Shown here one piece after another: positions 25,903 through 33,934 of a DNA stretch of 64,000 nucleotides. The translations under genes were made by a program, and so were the position numbers. The stretch comes from Allobogoriella alba. Its GTDB lineage: Bacteria > Actinomycetota > Actinomycetes > Actinomycetales > Actinomycetaceae. The notes under the pieces are model-generated. The model ran no database searches and was not told where the DNA came from. It was given only the letters and a program-made list of their open reading frames with translations. Position 1 is the stretch's first letter, and each line of letters opens with the position of its first letter. The stretch covers positions 1,736,001-1,800,000 of the forward strand of contig NZ_JBHTCQ010000001.1 of assembly GCF_042665525.1 (NCBI RefSeq), given 5' to 3'.

Positions 25903-26543
25903 GCGTGCTCCTTCCGACCGGCGTGGGCGGCCCGCTTGGCCGCGAGGAACGACTGCACCTCGTCCCACGACGGCAGCAGACCCTGCTCGGCCGCCTCGTG
26001 CAGACCCGGGGCGGCGGTGTCCTTCTCCGACAGCAGCAGCTCGAGCGGCGAGCCGTCGCGGGCGGTGGTCGGCCAGGTGATGCCGACCGTCTCGCACGCG
26101 GGGTTCACCCCGTGCTCCCGCCCCGGCGCGTAGGGCGCCGAGCAGAGGTAGACGACCGTCGAGTCGTCCTCCAGGGAGCAGAAGGCGTGCCCGAGGCCCT
26201 CGGAGACGTAGATGGCGCGACGGTCCACGTCGTCGAGCAGCACGCTGTCCCACTGGCCGAACGTGGGCGAGCCGACGCGGATGTCGACCACGACGTCGAG
26301 CACGGCGCCCCGCGGGCACATCACGTACTTCGCCTGCGACGGCGGGACGTCGGCGAAGTGGATGCCCCGGACCACGCCCGCGGCGCTGACGGAGGAGTTC
26401 GCCTGCCGCAGGTCCAGCGGGTGTCCGACCGCCTCGACGAACGGTCCCTCCTTGAACGCCTCGAGAAACACCCCGCGGGGATCACCGAACTGCTTCGGCG
26501 TGATCTCCCAGGCATCCGGGACCTTCAGCTCGCGGAACTCCAC
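25899..26543 (-). CDS. rfbC: dTDP-4-dehydrorhamnose 3,5-epimerase
   Basis: A protein of 214 residues, cupin fold. The catalytic His lies in RGIHF (His62), with Lys72 (QAKYV) and Tyr132 (VVYLCS), positions that match RmlC enzymes. EGLGHAF and LDVVVDIR are further family signatures. Converts the keto intermediate from RfbB to dTDP-4-dehydro-L-rhamnose. First gene of the rfbCB operon. A TAGTGT hexamer about 49 nt upstream of the ATG is its likely -10 element. Confidence 0.94.
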   Translation of the reverse strand: MEFRELKVPDAWEITPKQFGDPRGVFLEAFKEGPFVEAVGHPLDLRQANSSVSAAGVVRGIHFADVPPSQAKYVMCPRGAVLDVVVDIRVGSPTFGQWDSVLLDDVDRRAIYVSEGLGHAFCSLEDDSTVVYLCSAPYAPGREHGVNPACETVGITWPTTARDGSPLELLLSEKDTAAPGLHEAAEQGLLPSWDEVQSFLAAKRAAHAGRKEHA

Positions 26544-26591
26544 GCGTCCTTCCCCTCGCCACGTTCGCGGCCGCCTGCCGACCGCGGACCC

Positions 26592-26597
26592 ACACTA
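26592..26597 (-). promoter_or_regulatory. Candidate -10 element (TAGTGT) of rfbCB
   Basis: Minus-strand TANNNT hexamer in the divergent 226-bp gap between rfbC and the sulfotransferase gene. Confidence 0.3.
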
Positions 26598-26680
26598 ACC
26601 GCTCATCGTTCCGCGTCCGGACGTCGGCGTCGGCGCCGCGCGGGACCCGCGCACCCAGCGGGCACCCGGCCGCGCCGGGC

Positions 26681-26686
26681 TACACT
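26681..26686 (+). promoter_or_regulatory. Candidate -10 element (TACACT) of the sulfotransferase-rfbD operon
   Basis: GGCTACACTC closely matches the promoter candidate of the licD-fusion operon (GGTTACACTC), hinting at shared regulation. The predicted leader is about 77 nt. Confidence 0.35.
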
Positions 26687-26769
26687 CGCCGCCAGGTCGC
26701 CCCGGGTCGGCGCCGTACCGGCGCCCCGGGGCCGCGGCCGCACCGAACCGGAAGGACACGAACCACCAC

Positions 26770-27405
26770 ATGCCGGTGTTCAGCAAGGGTGACAAGGCCG
26801 TCCTGTTCGTCCACGTGCCCAAGGCGGGCGGCTCCGCCCTGGAGAACCTCTTCACCGCCAACGGGTGGGAGATGACGTTCCGCGACGGCAAGACGGGCAA
26901 GCACTCGCAGAACTGGTTGCGCTACTGCTCACCGCAGCACCTGCACGCCGAGCCGCTGCGCGCGACGTTCCGGCTGGAGCGCTTCGACGCCATCTTCATG
27001 ACGGTCCGTGAGCCGCTGGCCCGCTTCCGGTCGGAGTACGCGATGCGCAGCGGGCGCCTCGGCCTGGAGCCGGACGCCGCCTCGGTGGACGCCTGGGCCG
27101 ACCGGGCGCTGCGGAAGTACGCCGCCGACCACTACGTCCTGGACAACCACCTGCGTCCGCAGTCCGAGTTCCTGCTGCCCGGCAGCCACGTCTACCGGCT
27201 CGAGGACGGCCTGGACGCCGTACCGCGGAACCTCAACGCCCTGCACGACCTCGGGCTGCCCGAGGAGGTACCCCGGGTGCGGGAGTCGGGGGGCCGGGGC
27301 CTGTCCACCCGCGAGGTCCAGCTCTCCGAGGAGCTCACGGCCCGGCTACGCGCCCTCTACGCCCAGGACGCGAGCGCGTTCGGCTACGCCGGGCCGGAGG
27401 GCTGA
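26770..27405 (+). CDS. Sulfotransferase family 2-like protein
   Basis: A protein of 211 residues. VPKAGGSALENLF (about 16-28) corresponds to the 5'-phosphosulfate loop of PAPS-dependent sulfotransferases. FMTVREPLARFRSEY (about 76-90) matches their 3'-phosphate-binding segment (R-x-P-x-x-R-x-x-S). It has no signal peptide or membrane helix, so it would act on an intracellular precursor. It is 2 nt upstream of rfbD, in one operon, which suggests the substrate is part of the rhamnose-containing glycan. PAPS synthesis genes are not in this window. Substrate unproven; some members of this fold are inactive. Confidence 0.75.
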   Translation: MPVFSKGDKAVLFVHVPKAGGSALENLFTANGWEMTFRDGKTGKHSQNWLRYCSPQHLHAEPLRATFRLERFDAIFMTVREPLARFRSEYAMRSGRLGLEPDAASVDAWADRALRKYAADHYVLDNHLRPQSEFLLPGSHVYRLEDGLDAVPRNLNALHDLGLPEEVPRVRESGGRGLSTREVQLSEELTARLRALYAQDASAFGYAGPEG

Positions 27406-27407
27406 GG

Positions 27408-28253
27408 ATGCGCTGGCTCGTCACCGGCGCCGCCGGGATGCTCGGCACCGACCTCGTCCGCCGCCTGGCCGAGTCCGGTCACGAGGTGCGTGCGGCGGCC
27501 CGTGCAGACCTCGACGTCACGGACGCCGCCGCCGTCGAGCTCGCCGTCCGGGACGTCGACGTCGTCGCCAACTGCGCGGCGTGGACCGCGGTCGACGACG
27601 CCGAGGCCGAGGAGGCCGCCGCCTTCCGGCTCAACGCGGTGGCTCCGCAGCTGCTGGCCCGGGCGGCACGGCAGGCCGGATCGCGCCTGGTGCACGTCTC
27701 CACCGACTACGTCTTCGACGGCGAGGCGTCCGAGCCGTACGCCGAGGACGCGCCCCTGGCGCCCCGCTCGGCCTACGGACGGACGAAGGCGGCGGGGGAG
27801 TGGGCCGTGCGCGCCGAGACGGATGACCACCTGATCGTGCGCACCGCCTGGCTCTACGGCGCCGCTGGCGGGTGCTTCCCGAAGACCATGGCGCGGCTCG
27901 CGGGCACCCACCCGACCCTCTCCGTGGTCGCCGACCAGGTCGGGCAGCCGACCTGGACCGCGGACCTCGCCGACCTCCTCGTCCGCCTGCTCGAGGCGGA
28001 CGCCCCGGCCGGGACCTACCACGGCACCTCGTCCGGCCAGGTCTCCTGGCACGGGTTCACCCGCGAGATCGTCGCCGCGTTGGGCAAGGACCCGGCCATG
28101 GTGGAGGAGACGACGTCGGACGCCTTCCCGCGGCCCGCGCCGCGGCCGGCGTACTCGGTGCTGGGCCACGAGGCGCTCGGGCGCGCCGGCGTGACGCCGA
28201 TCGGTGACTGGGCGGAGCGCTGGCGCGCGGCCGCGCCGGCCGTGCTCGCCTGA
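27408..28253 (+). CDS. rfbD: dTDP-4-dehydrorhamnose reductase
   Basis: A protein of 281 residues. N-terminal Rossmann motif LVTGAAGMLGTD, then VANCAAWTAVDDAE (typical RmlD), STDYVFDGE, catalytic YGRTKAAGE (Tyr-X3-Lys, about 123-131), RTAWLYG and the substrate loop ending DQVGQPTW. Final NADPH-dependent step to dTDP-L-rhamnose. ATG 27408, 2 nt after the sulfotransferase stop. Convergent with rfbA. Confidence 0.94.
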   Translation: MRWLVTGAAGMLGTDLVRRLAESGHEVRAAARADLDVTDAAAVELAVRDVDVVANCAAWTAVDDAEAEEAAAFRLNAVAPQLLARAARQAGSRLVHVSTDYVFDGEASEPYAEDAPLAPRSAYGRTKAAGEWAVRAETDDHLIVRTAWLYGAAGGCFPKTMARLAGTHPTLSVVADQVGQPTWTADLADLLVRLLEADAPAGTYHGTSSGQVSWHGFTREIVAALGKDPAMVEETTSDAFPRPAPRPAYSVLGHEALGRAGVTPIGDWAERWRAAAPAVLA

Positions 28254-28287
28254 CCAGGAGCTCGCGGGCCGCGACGGGGCGCCGGGC

Positions 28288-29166
28288 TCAGGCCCGGGCG
28301 CGTCCGTGCGCGAGCAGCCCCAGCAGGTACTCGCCGTAGCCGGACTTGCGCAGCGCCTCGGCCCGCTCGCGCAGGCCGTCGTCGGTGAGGAAGCCACGCC
28401 GCCAGGCGACCTCCTCGGGGCACCCGATCTTCAGGCCCTGCCGGGCCTCGACCGTGCGCACGAACGAGGTCGCGTCCGCCAGCGAGTCGAACGTGCCGGT
28501 GTCCAGCCACGCCGTGCCGCGCGGCAGCACCTCCACCTTGAGCCGGCCCTGCTCGAGGTAGTGCCGGTTGACGTCGGTGATCTCGTACTCGCCGCGCGCC
28601 GAGGGCTGCAGGCCCTTGGCGATCTCGACCACGTCGTTGTCGTAGAAGTACAGGCCGGGGACGGCGTAGGAGCTCTTCGGCCGCTCGGGCTTCTCCTCGA
28701 GGGAGAGCGCGGTGAAGCTCTCGTCGAACTCCACCACGCCGTACGCCGTCGGGTCCGAGACGTGGTAGGCGAAGACGGCTCCGCCGTCGATCTCGCCGAA
28801 GCGGCCCAGGGTCTGGCCCATGCCGGGCCCGTAGAAGATGTTGTCGCCGAGCACCAGGGCGGCGGAGGAGGAGCCGATGAACTCCTCGCCGAGGACGAAC
28901 GCCTGGGCGAGCCCGTTGGGCACCTCCTGGACCGTGTAGTCGATCGAGATGCCGAACTGGGAGCCGTCGCCGAGCAGCCGGTGGAACGCCGGTGCGTCGT
29001 GCGGCGTGGTGATGACCAGGACGTCCCGGATGCCCGCCAGCATGAGCGTGGTCAGCGGGTAGTAGATCATCGGCTTGTCGTAGACGGGCACGAGCTGCTT
29101 GCTGATGCCCTGCGTGATGGGGTGCAGCCGGGTGCCGGAGCCGCCGGCCAGGATGATGCCTCGCAT
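28288..29166 (-). CDS. rfbA: Glucose-1-phosphate thymidylyltransferase
   Basis: A protein of 292 residues. The nucleotidyltransferase N-terminus GIILAGGSGTRLHPIT is followed by KQLVPVYDKPMIYYPL and LGDNIFYG, then the C-terminal RmlA-type extension. First step of dTDP-L-rhamnose synthesis: glucose-1-phosphate plus dTTP to dTDP-glucose. The frame is open upstream, but ATG 29166 places the catalytic loop at residue 3, as in all RmlA proteins. With rfbB, rfbC and rfbD, the full rhamnose donor pathway is in this window. Confidence 0.95.
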   Translation of the reverse strand: MRGIILAGGSGTRLHPITQGISKQLVPVYDKPMIYYPLTTLMLAGIRDVLVITTPHDAPAFHRLLGDGSQFGISIDYTVQEVPNGLAQAFVLGEEFIGSSSAALVLGDNIFYGPGMGQTLGRFGEIDGGAVFAYHVSDPTAYGVVEFDESFTALSLEEKPERPKSSYAVPGLYFYDNDVVEIAKGLQPSARGEYEITDVNRHYLEQGRLKVEVLPRGTAWLDTGTFDSLADATSFVRTVEARQGLKIGCPEEVAWRRGFLTDDGLRERAEALRKSGYGEYLLGLLAHGRARA

Positions 29167-29170
29167 GCGT

Positions 29171-29884
29171 CTACTCTGCCGCATCGACCCGGTGGTCCAC
29201 CCGTTCGTCGGCGCTGACCCGGTCCAGCAGGCCCCGGTCCGCACCGGGCGGCACGAGCACCACGGACCCGCCGGCGAGCCACACAGCTAGGGCCTGGCGG
29301 AGCAGCGTCGTGACGTCCTCGGGGGTCAGCAGCGCCCGGCCGTGGGAGCCGTCGCCGGCCCACGCCCCGAGGGTGTCGAAGGTCACCTCGCCCCACGCGG
29401 GGTCCTCGCCGGCGGGCGTGCGGACCGGTCCGAGCACGTCCGCCTGGCCGAGCGTCTCGGCCGCGGCGTCGACGGCTCCCGGCGGTAGCACCGGGCCGTC
29501 CCAGGACATGGCCAGGGCGGGCAGCGGCACGGCCAGCAGCAGGTCCGCGTCCGGCGCGGCCTCCGGTGCCGCGGTGACGACCACGTCAGCGGCGTCGTCC
29601 GGCACGACGGCGAGGCGTGCCCCGGTCGTCCAGCTCGCCAGCGCCCACACCACGGTGCGCCAGTGCACCGGCAGGTCCAGGACGACGGCGGTCCCGGGTC
29701 CGGAGTCGGCCTCGGTCACGAGCAGGTTGGCGGCCTTGGTCACCCAGTTGGCCAGCACCCGCCCGGACAGCTCGACGCGCTCGTCGCCATCGGGCCCGGC
29801 GGCGTACCAGGTCAGCCGGGGCAGCGTGCCGGCGGCGGCGAAGGACGCCAGGAGCCGGCCGGGCAGAGTGTCGGGAGGGGCCAT
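29171..29884 (-). CDS. TIGR03089 family protein
   Basis: A protein of 237 residues. It resembles the N-terminal part of AMP-binding (acyl-CoA synthetase-like) proteins but lacks the full adenylate-forming motifs. Landmarks such as GRVLANWVTKAANLL and VVLDLPVHWRTVVWALASWT match the actinobacterial family TIGR03089. That family is usually beside LCP, rhamnose or mannose activation genes, as here; its function is unknown. It lies 4 nt upstream of rfbA on the same strand. Start ATG 29884 with a leaderless-type hexamer before it. Confidence 0.8.
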   Translation of the reverse strand: MAPPDTLPGRLLASFAAAGTLPRLTWYAAGPDGDERVELSGRVLANWVTKAANLLVTEADSGPGTAVVLDLPVHWRTVVWALASWTTGARLAVVPDDAADVVVTAAPEAAPDADLLLAVPLPALAMSWDGPVLPPGAVDAAAETLGQADVLGPVRTPAGEDPAWGEVTFDTLGAWAGDGSHGRALLTPEDVTTLLRQALAVWLAGGSVVLVPPGADRGLLDRVSADERVDHRVDAAE

Positions 29885-29890
29885 GGGGCG

Positions 29891-29896
29891 AGGGTA
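29891..29896 (-). promoter_or_regulatory. Candidate -10 element (TACCCT), leaderless
   Basis: Minus-strand TACCCT lies 6 nt before the ATG at 29884. The CGCCCC spacer is the same as that before the LCP gene at 6623. Confidence 0.4.
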
Positions 29897-29981
29897 CGGT
29901 GGTCGCAGAGACGACGAACCCCGCGGGACGGCCGCACCGCCGCGGCGCAGCCCCGTATCTCTGCGTATATCACTCCCGGGC

Positions 29982-30010
29982 TTGACTCCCACGGATGACA
30001 CGCGTGTAAT
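29982..30010 (+). promoter_or_regulatory. Promoter of whiB2-like gene
   Basis: TTGACT (29982-29987), a 17-bp spacer and TGTAAT (30005-30010) form the best sigma-70-type promoter in the window. Predicted start near 30017, giving a ~32-nt leader with a GAGGGGG ribosome-binding site. The surrounding 29885-30048 gap is relatively AT-rich. Confidence 0.6.
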
Positions 30011-30048
30011 TCACAGTGGGAGTGACCGAAGGACGAGGGGGATAGACC

Positions 30049-30387
30049 GTGTGGAACATTCTGGGTGACGGTCCGCTGACCTTCGGGATGCCGGCGGACG
30101 AGGAGCAACAGGCTCCGCTCGGCTCGGACGTCCTGCGTCTGCTGGCGCAGGAGGACGCCGACGAGGGTGCCCTGGCGTGGCAGGACCGTGCCCTGTGCGC
30201 CCAGACCGACCCCGAGGCCTTCTTCCCGGAGAAGGGTGGCTCGACCCGCGAGGCGAAGCGGGTGTGCACGTCCTGCGAGGTGCGTGCGGAGTGCCTCGAG
30301 TACGCCCTGTCCAACGACGAGCGCTTCGGCATCTGGGGCGGGCTGTCCGAGCGCGAGCGACGCAAGCTCAAGCGCCGAGCAGTCTGA
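30049..30387 (+). CDS. whiB2: WhiB-family iron-sulfur transcription regulator (WhiB2/WhmD-like)
   Basis: A protein of 112 residues starting at GTG 30049. The four Cys ligands of the [4Fe-4S] cluster are at 50, 73, 76 and 82 (CxxC-x5-C). GIWGG (94-98) and the basic C-terminal segment ERRKLKRRAV are the sigma-interaction and DNA-binding elements. WhiB2/WhmD proteins control septation and cell division genes with the primary sigma factor. The downstream neighbours (GT-membrane protein, DUF5719, DUF3499) are those usually found beside whiB2 in actinobacteria, supporting the subclass. Confidence 0.93.
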   Translation: MWNILGDGPLTFGMPADEEQQAPLGSDVLRLLAQEDADEGALAWQDRALCAQTDPEAFFPEKGGSTREAKRVCTSCEVRAECLEYALSNDERFGIWGGLSERERRKLKRRAV

Positions 30388-30403
30388 GCCGACCGCCCCG
30401 TCG

Positions 30404-33400
30404 ATGGCGGCTTCGTCCACCGTGCCCTCGCGACCGACGACGCTCGCCGTCGTGGTCAGCGCAGGTGTCTCCACCTACCTGCCGCGCACGCTGAGGGCGC
30501 TGACCGCGCAGACCCATCACCCCGACGTCGTCCTCGTCGTCGACGTCGGCGCCGCCGGCCGCGAGGTGGGTACGGGGGTCCCCGTCCACGAGGCCGTCAC
30601 GGAGGCCGGGCTCGAGGACGTCACACGGGTCCGGGTCGTCCACGCGCCGGAGGCCACGACGTTCGGCGAGGCGGTCCGTCTGGGGCTCGAGGGCTATCAC
30701 GCCCTCGTGGAGCGGGCTGCCCGGCGCGCCCGGAAGCGGGAGGCGACGGGTGGCTGGTCGGGCGTCACCGGCGAGCTCAACCCGGTCACCACGGGCGAGA
30801 TGCGGGCCGTCGGGGTCGGTGGCGCGGTGCCCGAGGCGGGACCGGAGTGGCTCTGGCTGCTGCACGACGACTCCGCGCCCGCACCGGAGGCCCTCGACCG
30901 GCTGCTGCACGTCGCGGAGTCGGGACGGTCCGTCGCGATCGCCGGCGCCAAGCAGCGGGACTGGCACCACCCGGACCGGTTGCTCGAGGTCGGCACCCGG
31001 GTCACCCGCACCGCCCGTCGCGTCCCGGACATCGAACCCGGCGAGATCGACCAGGGACAGCACGACCACCGAGAGGACGTCCTCGCCGTCGGCATCGCCG
31101 GGGCGCTGGTCCGCCACAGCGTGTGGGACGAGCTGGAGGGCACCGACCCGGCGCTCGGCCCGTTCGGCGACGGCCTCGAGCTGAGCCGGCGAGCCCGGCT
31201 CGCCGGGCACCGCGTCGTCGTGGTGCCCACCGCGGTCGTCTTCCACGCCCGCGCCTCCTACCTGGGGCTGCGCGGCGGCGGGCCACTGGTCTCCCACGGC
31301 CCCGACGACGTGCCGGACCCCCGCCGGTCCTACCTCCAACGGCGCCGGGCGCAGATCCACAACGCACTCCTCGCCGCCGGGGCACCTGCGGTGCCGTTCC
31401 TGGCCGTGTGGTTCCTCCTGCTGGGGGCTCTGCGCTCGCTGTGGCGGGTCACGACCAAGGAGCTCGGCCTCGCCGGCGCCGAGCTGGGTGCGCCACTCGC
31501 GGTCCTCGCCCAGCCGGGCGAGATCTGGCGCGCGCGACGGCGCGTCGCCCGGACCCGACGCATCCCGGCCCGCGCCCTGACCTCGTTGCACGCCCGCGCC
31601 GCCGAGATCCGGAACGCGAAGCGGGACGTCCGCCGCAGCCAGATCGCGGCCCGGAAGGCCGCCTCGGCGCCGAGCGAGCTGGAGATCGCGGAGCGTGCCG
31701 CACTCGCCCGCCGACGGCGGATCACCGGCAGCGCCGTGCTGGTCCTGCTCGTCGCCGTCGGGATCCTCGCGTACGCCGACCTGGTCGTCGCCGGGCCGCT
31801 GACCGGTGGCGCGCTGCGTCCCCTCGACGTGGGTGCGGGCGAGCTGTGGTCGCTCGCCCGGTCGGACTGGGTGGTGCACGCGGACGGCCGCCCCGGCCCG
31901 GTGGACCCCCTGCTGCAGGTGCTCGCCGTCGCCATGCTGCCGCTGGCTCCGTTCGGCGCCTCCGCACACGTGCTGCTCACGACCCTCGTCGTCCTCTCCG
32001 TCCCGCTCGCCGGCCTCGGGGCGTGGTTCGCGGCCGGCGCCGCGTCCCGGTCCGTCGGGCTGCGCTCCCTGGCCACCGTGGCCTGGGCGTTCTCCCCGGT
32101 CCTGCTGCTGGCGGGAGGGCAGGGACGCGTCGGGCCCCTCCTCGCGCACGCCCTGCTGCCCTTGGTCGCCCTCGGCGTCGCGCGCGCCGTAGCCGTGGAC
32201 CGCCGCGACGAGATCCTCTCCGGCATGGTCGGGGCGCAGCGCACCGAGCGGGCCAGGGCCGTCGAGGCCGCCCGCCGCGCGGGCACGGCACCGCCCCCGG
32301 AGCCGGGCACCGAGCTGAGCCGCCGTACCCGCGCCGGGTCGATCGCCTCGGGTGCCGGCGCCGCCCTCGCGCTCGCCGCGGCGGCCGCGGCAGCACCCGT
32401 GATCCTGCCGGCCGCCGTCGTCGTGGTCGTCCTGATGGCGCTCGTGGTGCCCCGCCGGCGGCTGGTGCTCCTCGCCGTGCCGATCCCCGCCGTGGTCCTG
32501 CTGGGGCCGCTGCTGGTGGCCGCCAGCCGTGACGTCGAGGGCGGTACCTGGCGGCTCCTCCTCGGCGGCGGGGTGCCGTACGCCGCCGGGGCTCCGGGCG
32601 ACTCCTGGCTGCCGCTGCTGGGTTGGCCGTCCCGGCCGGTGCCCTTCCCCGTGCCCGACGGCGGGACGGGGGCCGTGGCCCTGCTGGCCCAGTACGGCAT
32701 GCTCGCCGGCGGAGCGACGCTGCTCCTGGGCGCCTGCCTCGCGCTCCTGCGCGGGACACGGCGTGCGCTCGCGGTCCGTGGTGGCTGGCTGGTCGCCCTC
32801 GTCGGGCTGGTCCTGGCGCTGGTCGCGGTGCGCACCGATGTCGGCGTCGGGACAGGCCTGGACGGCATGACCCAGCTCGTGCGGGCCTGGCCGGGGCCGG
32901 CCGTCTCGCTCGTCGTGCTCGGCCTGCTGACCGCGGTGGTCGCCGCGGGCGACGGGCTGCGGCACGCGCTGGCGACCCGGAGCTTCGGCTGGCTGCAGGT
33001 CGGGACCAGCGTGCTGGCGGCCGTCGTCGCCGCCGGTCCGGTACTCACGGCCGTGGGCTGGGTCGTGGCGCTGCGCACGGCCGAGGAGGGACGGCCGAGC
33101 GAGCTGCTCGCCGTCCACGGGCGCGGCGCCCCGCCGGTCCCCGCCGTCGCCGCCGAGATGCAGGGCTCGCCCGACCGCTCGCGGGTGCTGGCGCTCGTCC
33201 CGAGCGGCACCGGGGTCCGTGCCGAGATCTGGCGCGACGCCGGACCCCAGCTCAGCGAGCCGAGCGCCACCGGATCCCTGGCCGACCTCGCGGCCCGCGC
33301 CGGCGGTGCCGCCGACCCCGCGGAGCGCGAGATCGCCGAGCTCGTCGCGGCGACGGCGGTCGGCGCGGGTGAGGGTGTCGGGCAGGTGCTGGGCGACCAC

Positions 33401-33934
33401 GCGATCGGCGTCGTCCTCGTCCCGCACGAGGCGACGTTCGTCCCCGCCGGCACCGAGCCGACGACGGCGGAGCGGTCCGCGCTCGTCGAGCGCCTGGACA
33501 ACACGGCGGGGCTGGAGCGGGTCACCGAGAACGAGTCCGGCGCTGTCTGGCGGGTTGCGCGCTCGGGGGCGGACTCCGCGGACTCGGTGGCCCGGGCACG
33601 TGTGGTCGACGCCGACGGGGCCTGGCTGCACGACGTCGCGGCCGACGTCGTGGGGACCAGGACAGACGTCTCCGAAGGGCCGGAGGGGCGGCGCCTCGTG
33701 CTCGCCGAGCGCGCCGACCCGGGTTGGCGCGCCTGGTACGACGGAGAGGCGCTGCGGGCCACCACCGCCGGGTGGCGCCAGGCGTTCGAGCTGCCGCCGG
33801 AGAACGGGACGCTGACGGTCTCCTACACCTCGCCCTCCTCGACGCTGTGGGCCTGGGCGCAGGCCGTGGTGATCGGTCTCACGGTGCTGCTCGCGCTGCC
33901 GGTGCGGCGGCGACGGACGGAGGTGGACACGTGA
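30404..33934 (+). CDS. Giant membrane protein: family 2 glycosyltransferase fused to multi-helix domain
   Basis: A protein of 1176 residues. The N-terminal GT2-like domain (1-~330) has VVVSAGVSTYLPRTLRAL, the DxD-like LLHDDSAP (about 150) and an RARLAGHRVVVVPTAVVFH strand. From ~443 to ~890 there are about a dozen hydrophobic helices, as in GT-C or polymer-handling membrane proteins. An extracytoplasmic domain follows, with a last helix near the C-terminus. ATG 30404 is used; the longer frame overlaps whiB2. This fusion is a usual neighbour of whiB2 in actinobacteria, probably for envelope glycan or glycoprotein assembly, but its substrate is unknown. It overlaps the DUF5719 gene by 4 nt. Confidence 0.85.
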   Translation: MAASSTVPSRPTTLAVVVSAGVSTYLPRTLRALTAQTHHPDVVLVVDVGAAGREVGTGVPVHEAVTEAGLEDVTRVRVVHAPEATTFGEAVRLGLEGYHALVERAARRARKREATGGWSGVTGELNPVTTGEMRAVGVGGAVPEAGPEWLWLLHDDSAPAPEALDRLLHVAESGRSVAIAGAKQRDWHHPDRLLEVGTRVTRTARRVPDIEPGEIDQGQHDHREDVLAVGIAGALVRHSVWDELEGTDPALGPFGDGLELSRRARLAGHRVVVVPTAVVFHARASYLGLRGGGPLVSHGPDDVPDPRRSYLQRRRAQIHNALLAAGAPAVPFLAVWFLLLGALRSLWRVTTKELGLAGAELGAPLAVLAQPGEIWRARRRVARTRRIPARALTSLHARAAEIRNAKRDVRRSQIAARKAASAPSELEIAERAALARRRRITGSAVLVLLVAVGILAYADLVVAGPLTGGALRPLDVGAGELWSLARSDWVVHADGRPGPVDPLLQVLAVAMLPLAPFGASAHVLLTTLVVLSVPLAGLGAWFAAGAASRSVGLRSLATVAWAFSPVLLLAGGQGRVGPLLAHALLPLVALGVARAVAVDRRDEILSGMVGAQRTERARAVEAARRAGTAPPPEPGTELSRRTRAGSIASGAGAALALAAAAAAAPVILPAAVVVVVLMALVVPRRRLVLLAVPIPAVVLLGPLLVAASRDVEGGTWRLLLGGGVPYAAGAPGDSWLPLLGWPSRPVPFPVPDGGTGAVALLAQYGMLAGGATLLLGACLALLRGTRRALAVRGGWLVALVGLVLALVAVRTDVGVGTGLDGMTQLVRAWPGPAVSLVVLGLLTAVVAAGDGLRHALATRSFGWLQVGTSVLAAVVAAGPVLTAVGWVVALRTAEEGRPSELLAVHGRGAPPVPAVAAEMQGSPDRSRVLALVPSGTGVRAEIWRDAGPQLSEPSATGSLADLAARAGGAADPAEREIAELVAATAVGAGEGVGQVLGDHAIGVVLVPHEATFVPAGTEPTTAERSALVERLDNTAGLERVTENESGAVWRVARSGADSADSVARARVVDADGAWLHDVAADVVGTRTDVSEGPEGRRLVLAERADPGWRAWYDGEALRATTAGWRQAFELPPENGTLTVSYTSPSSTLWAWAQAVVIGLTVLLALPVRRRRTEVDT

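Noticed and set aside
25903..26319. N-terminal extension of rfbB
   Set aside because: Lies wholly within rfbC in another frame; GTG 25902 fits the family.
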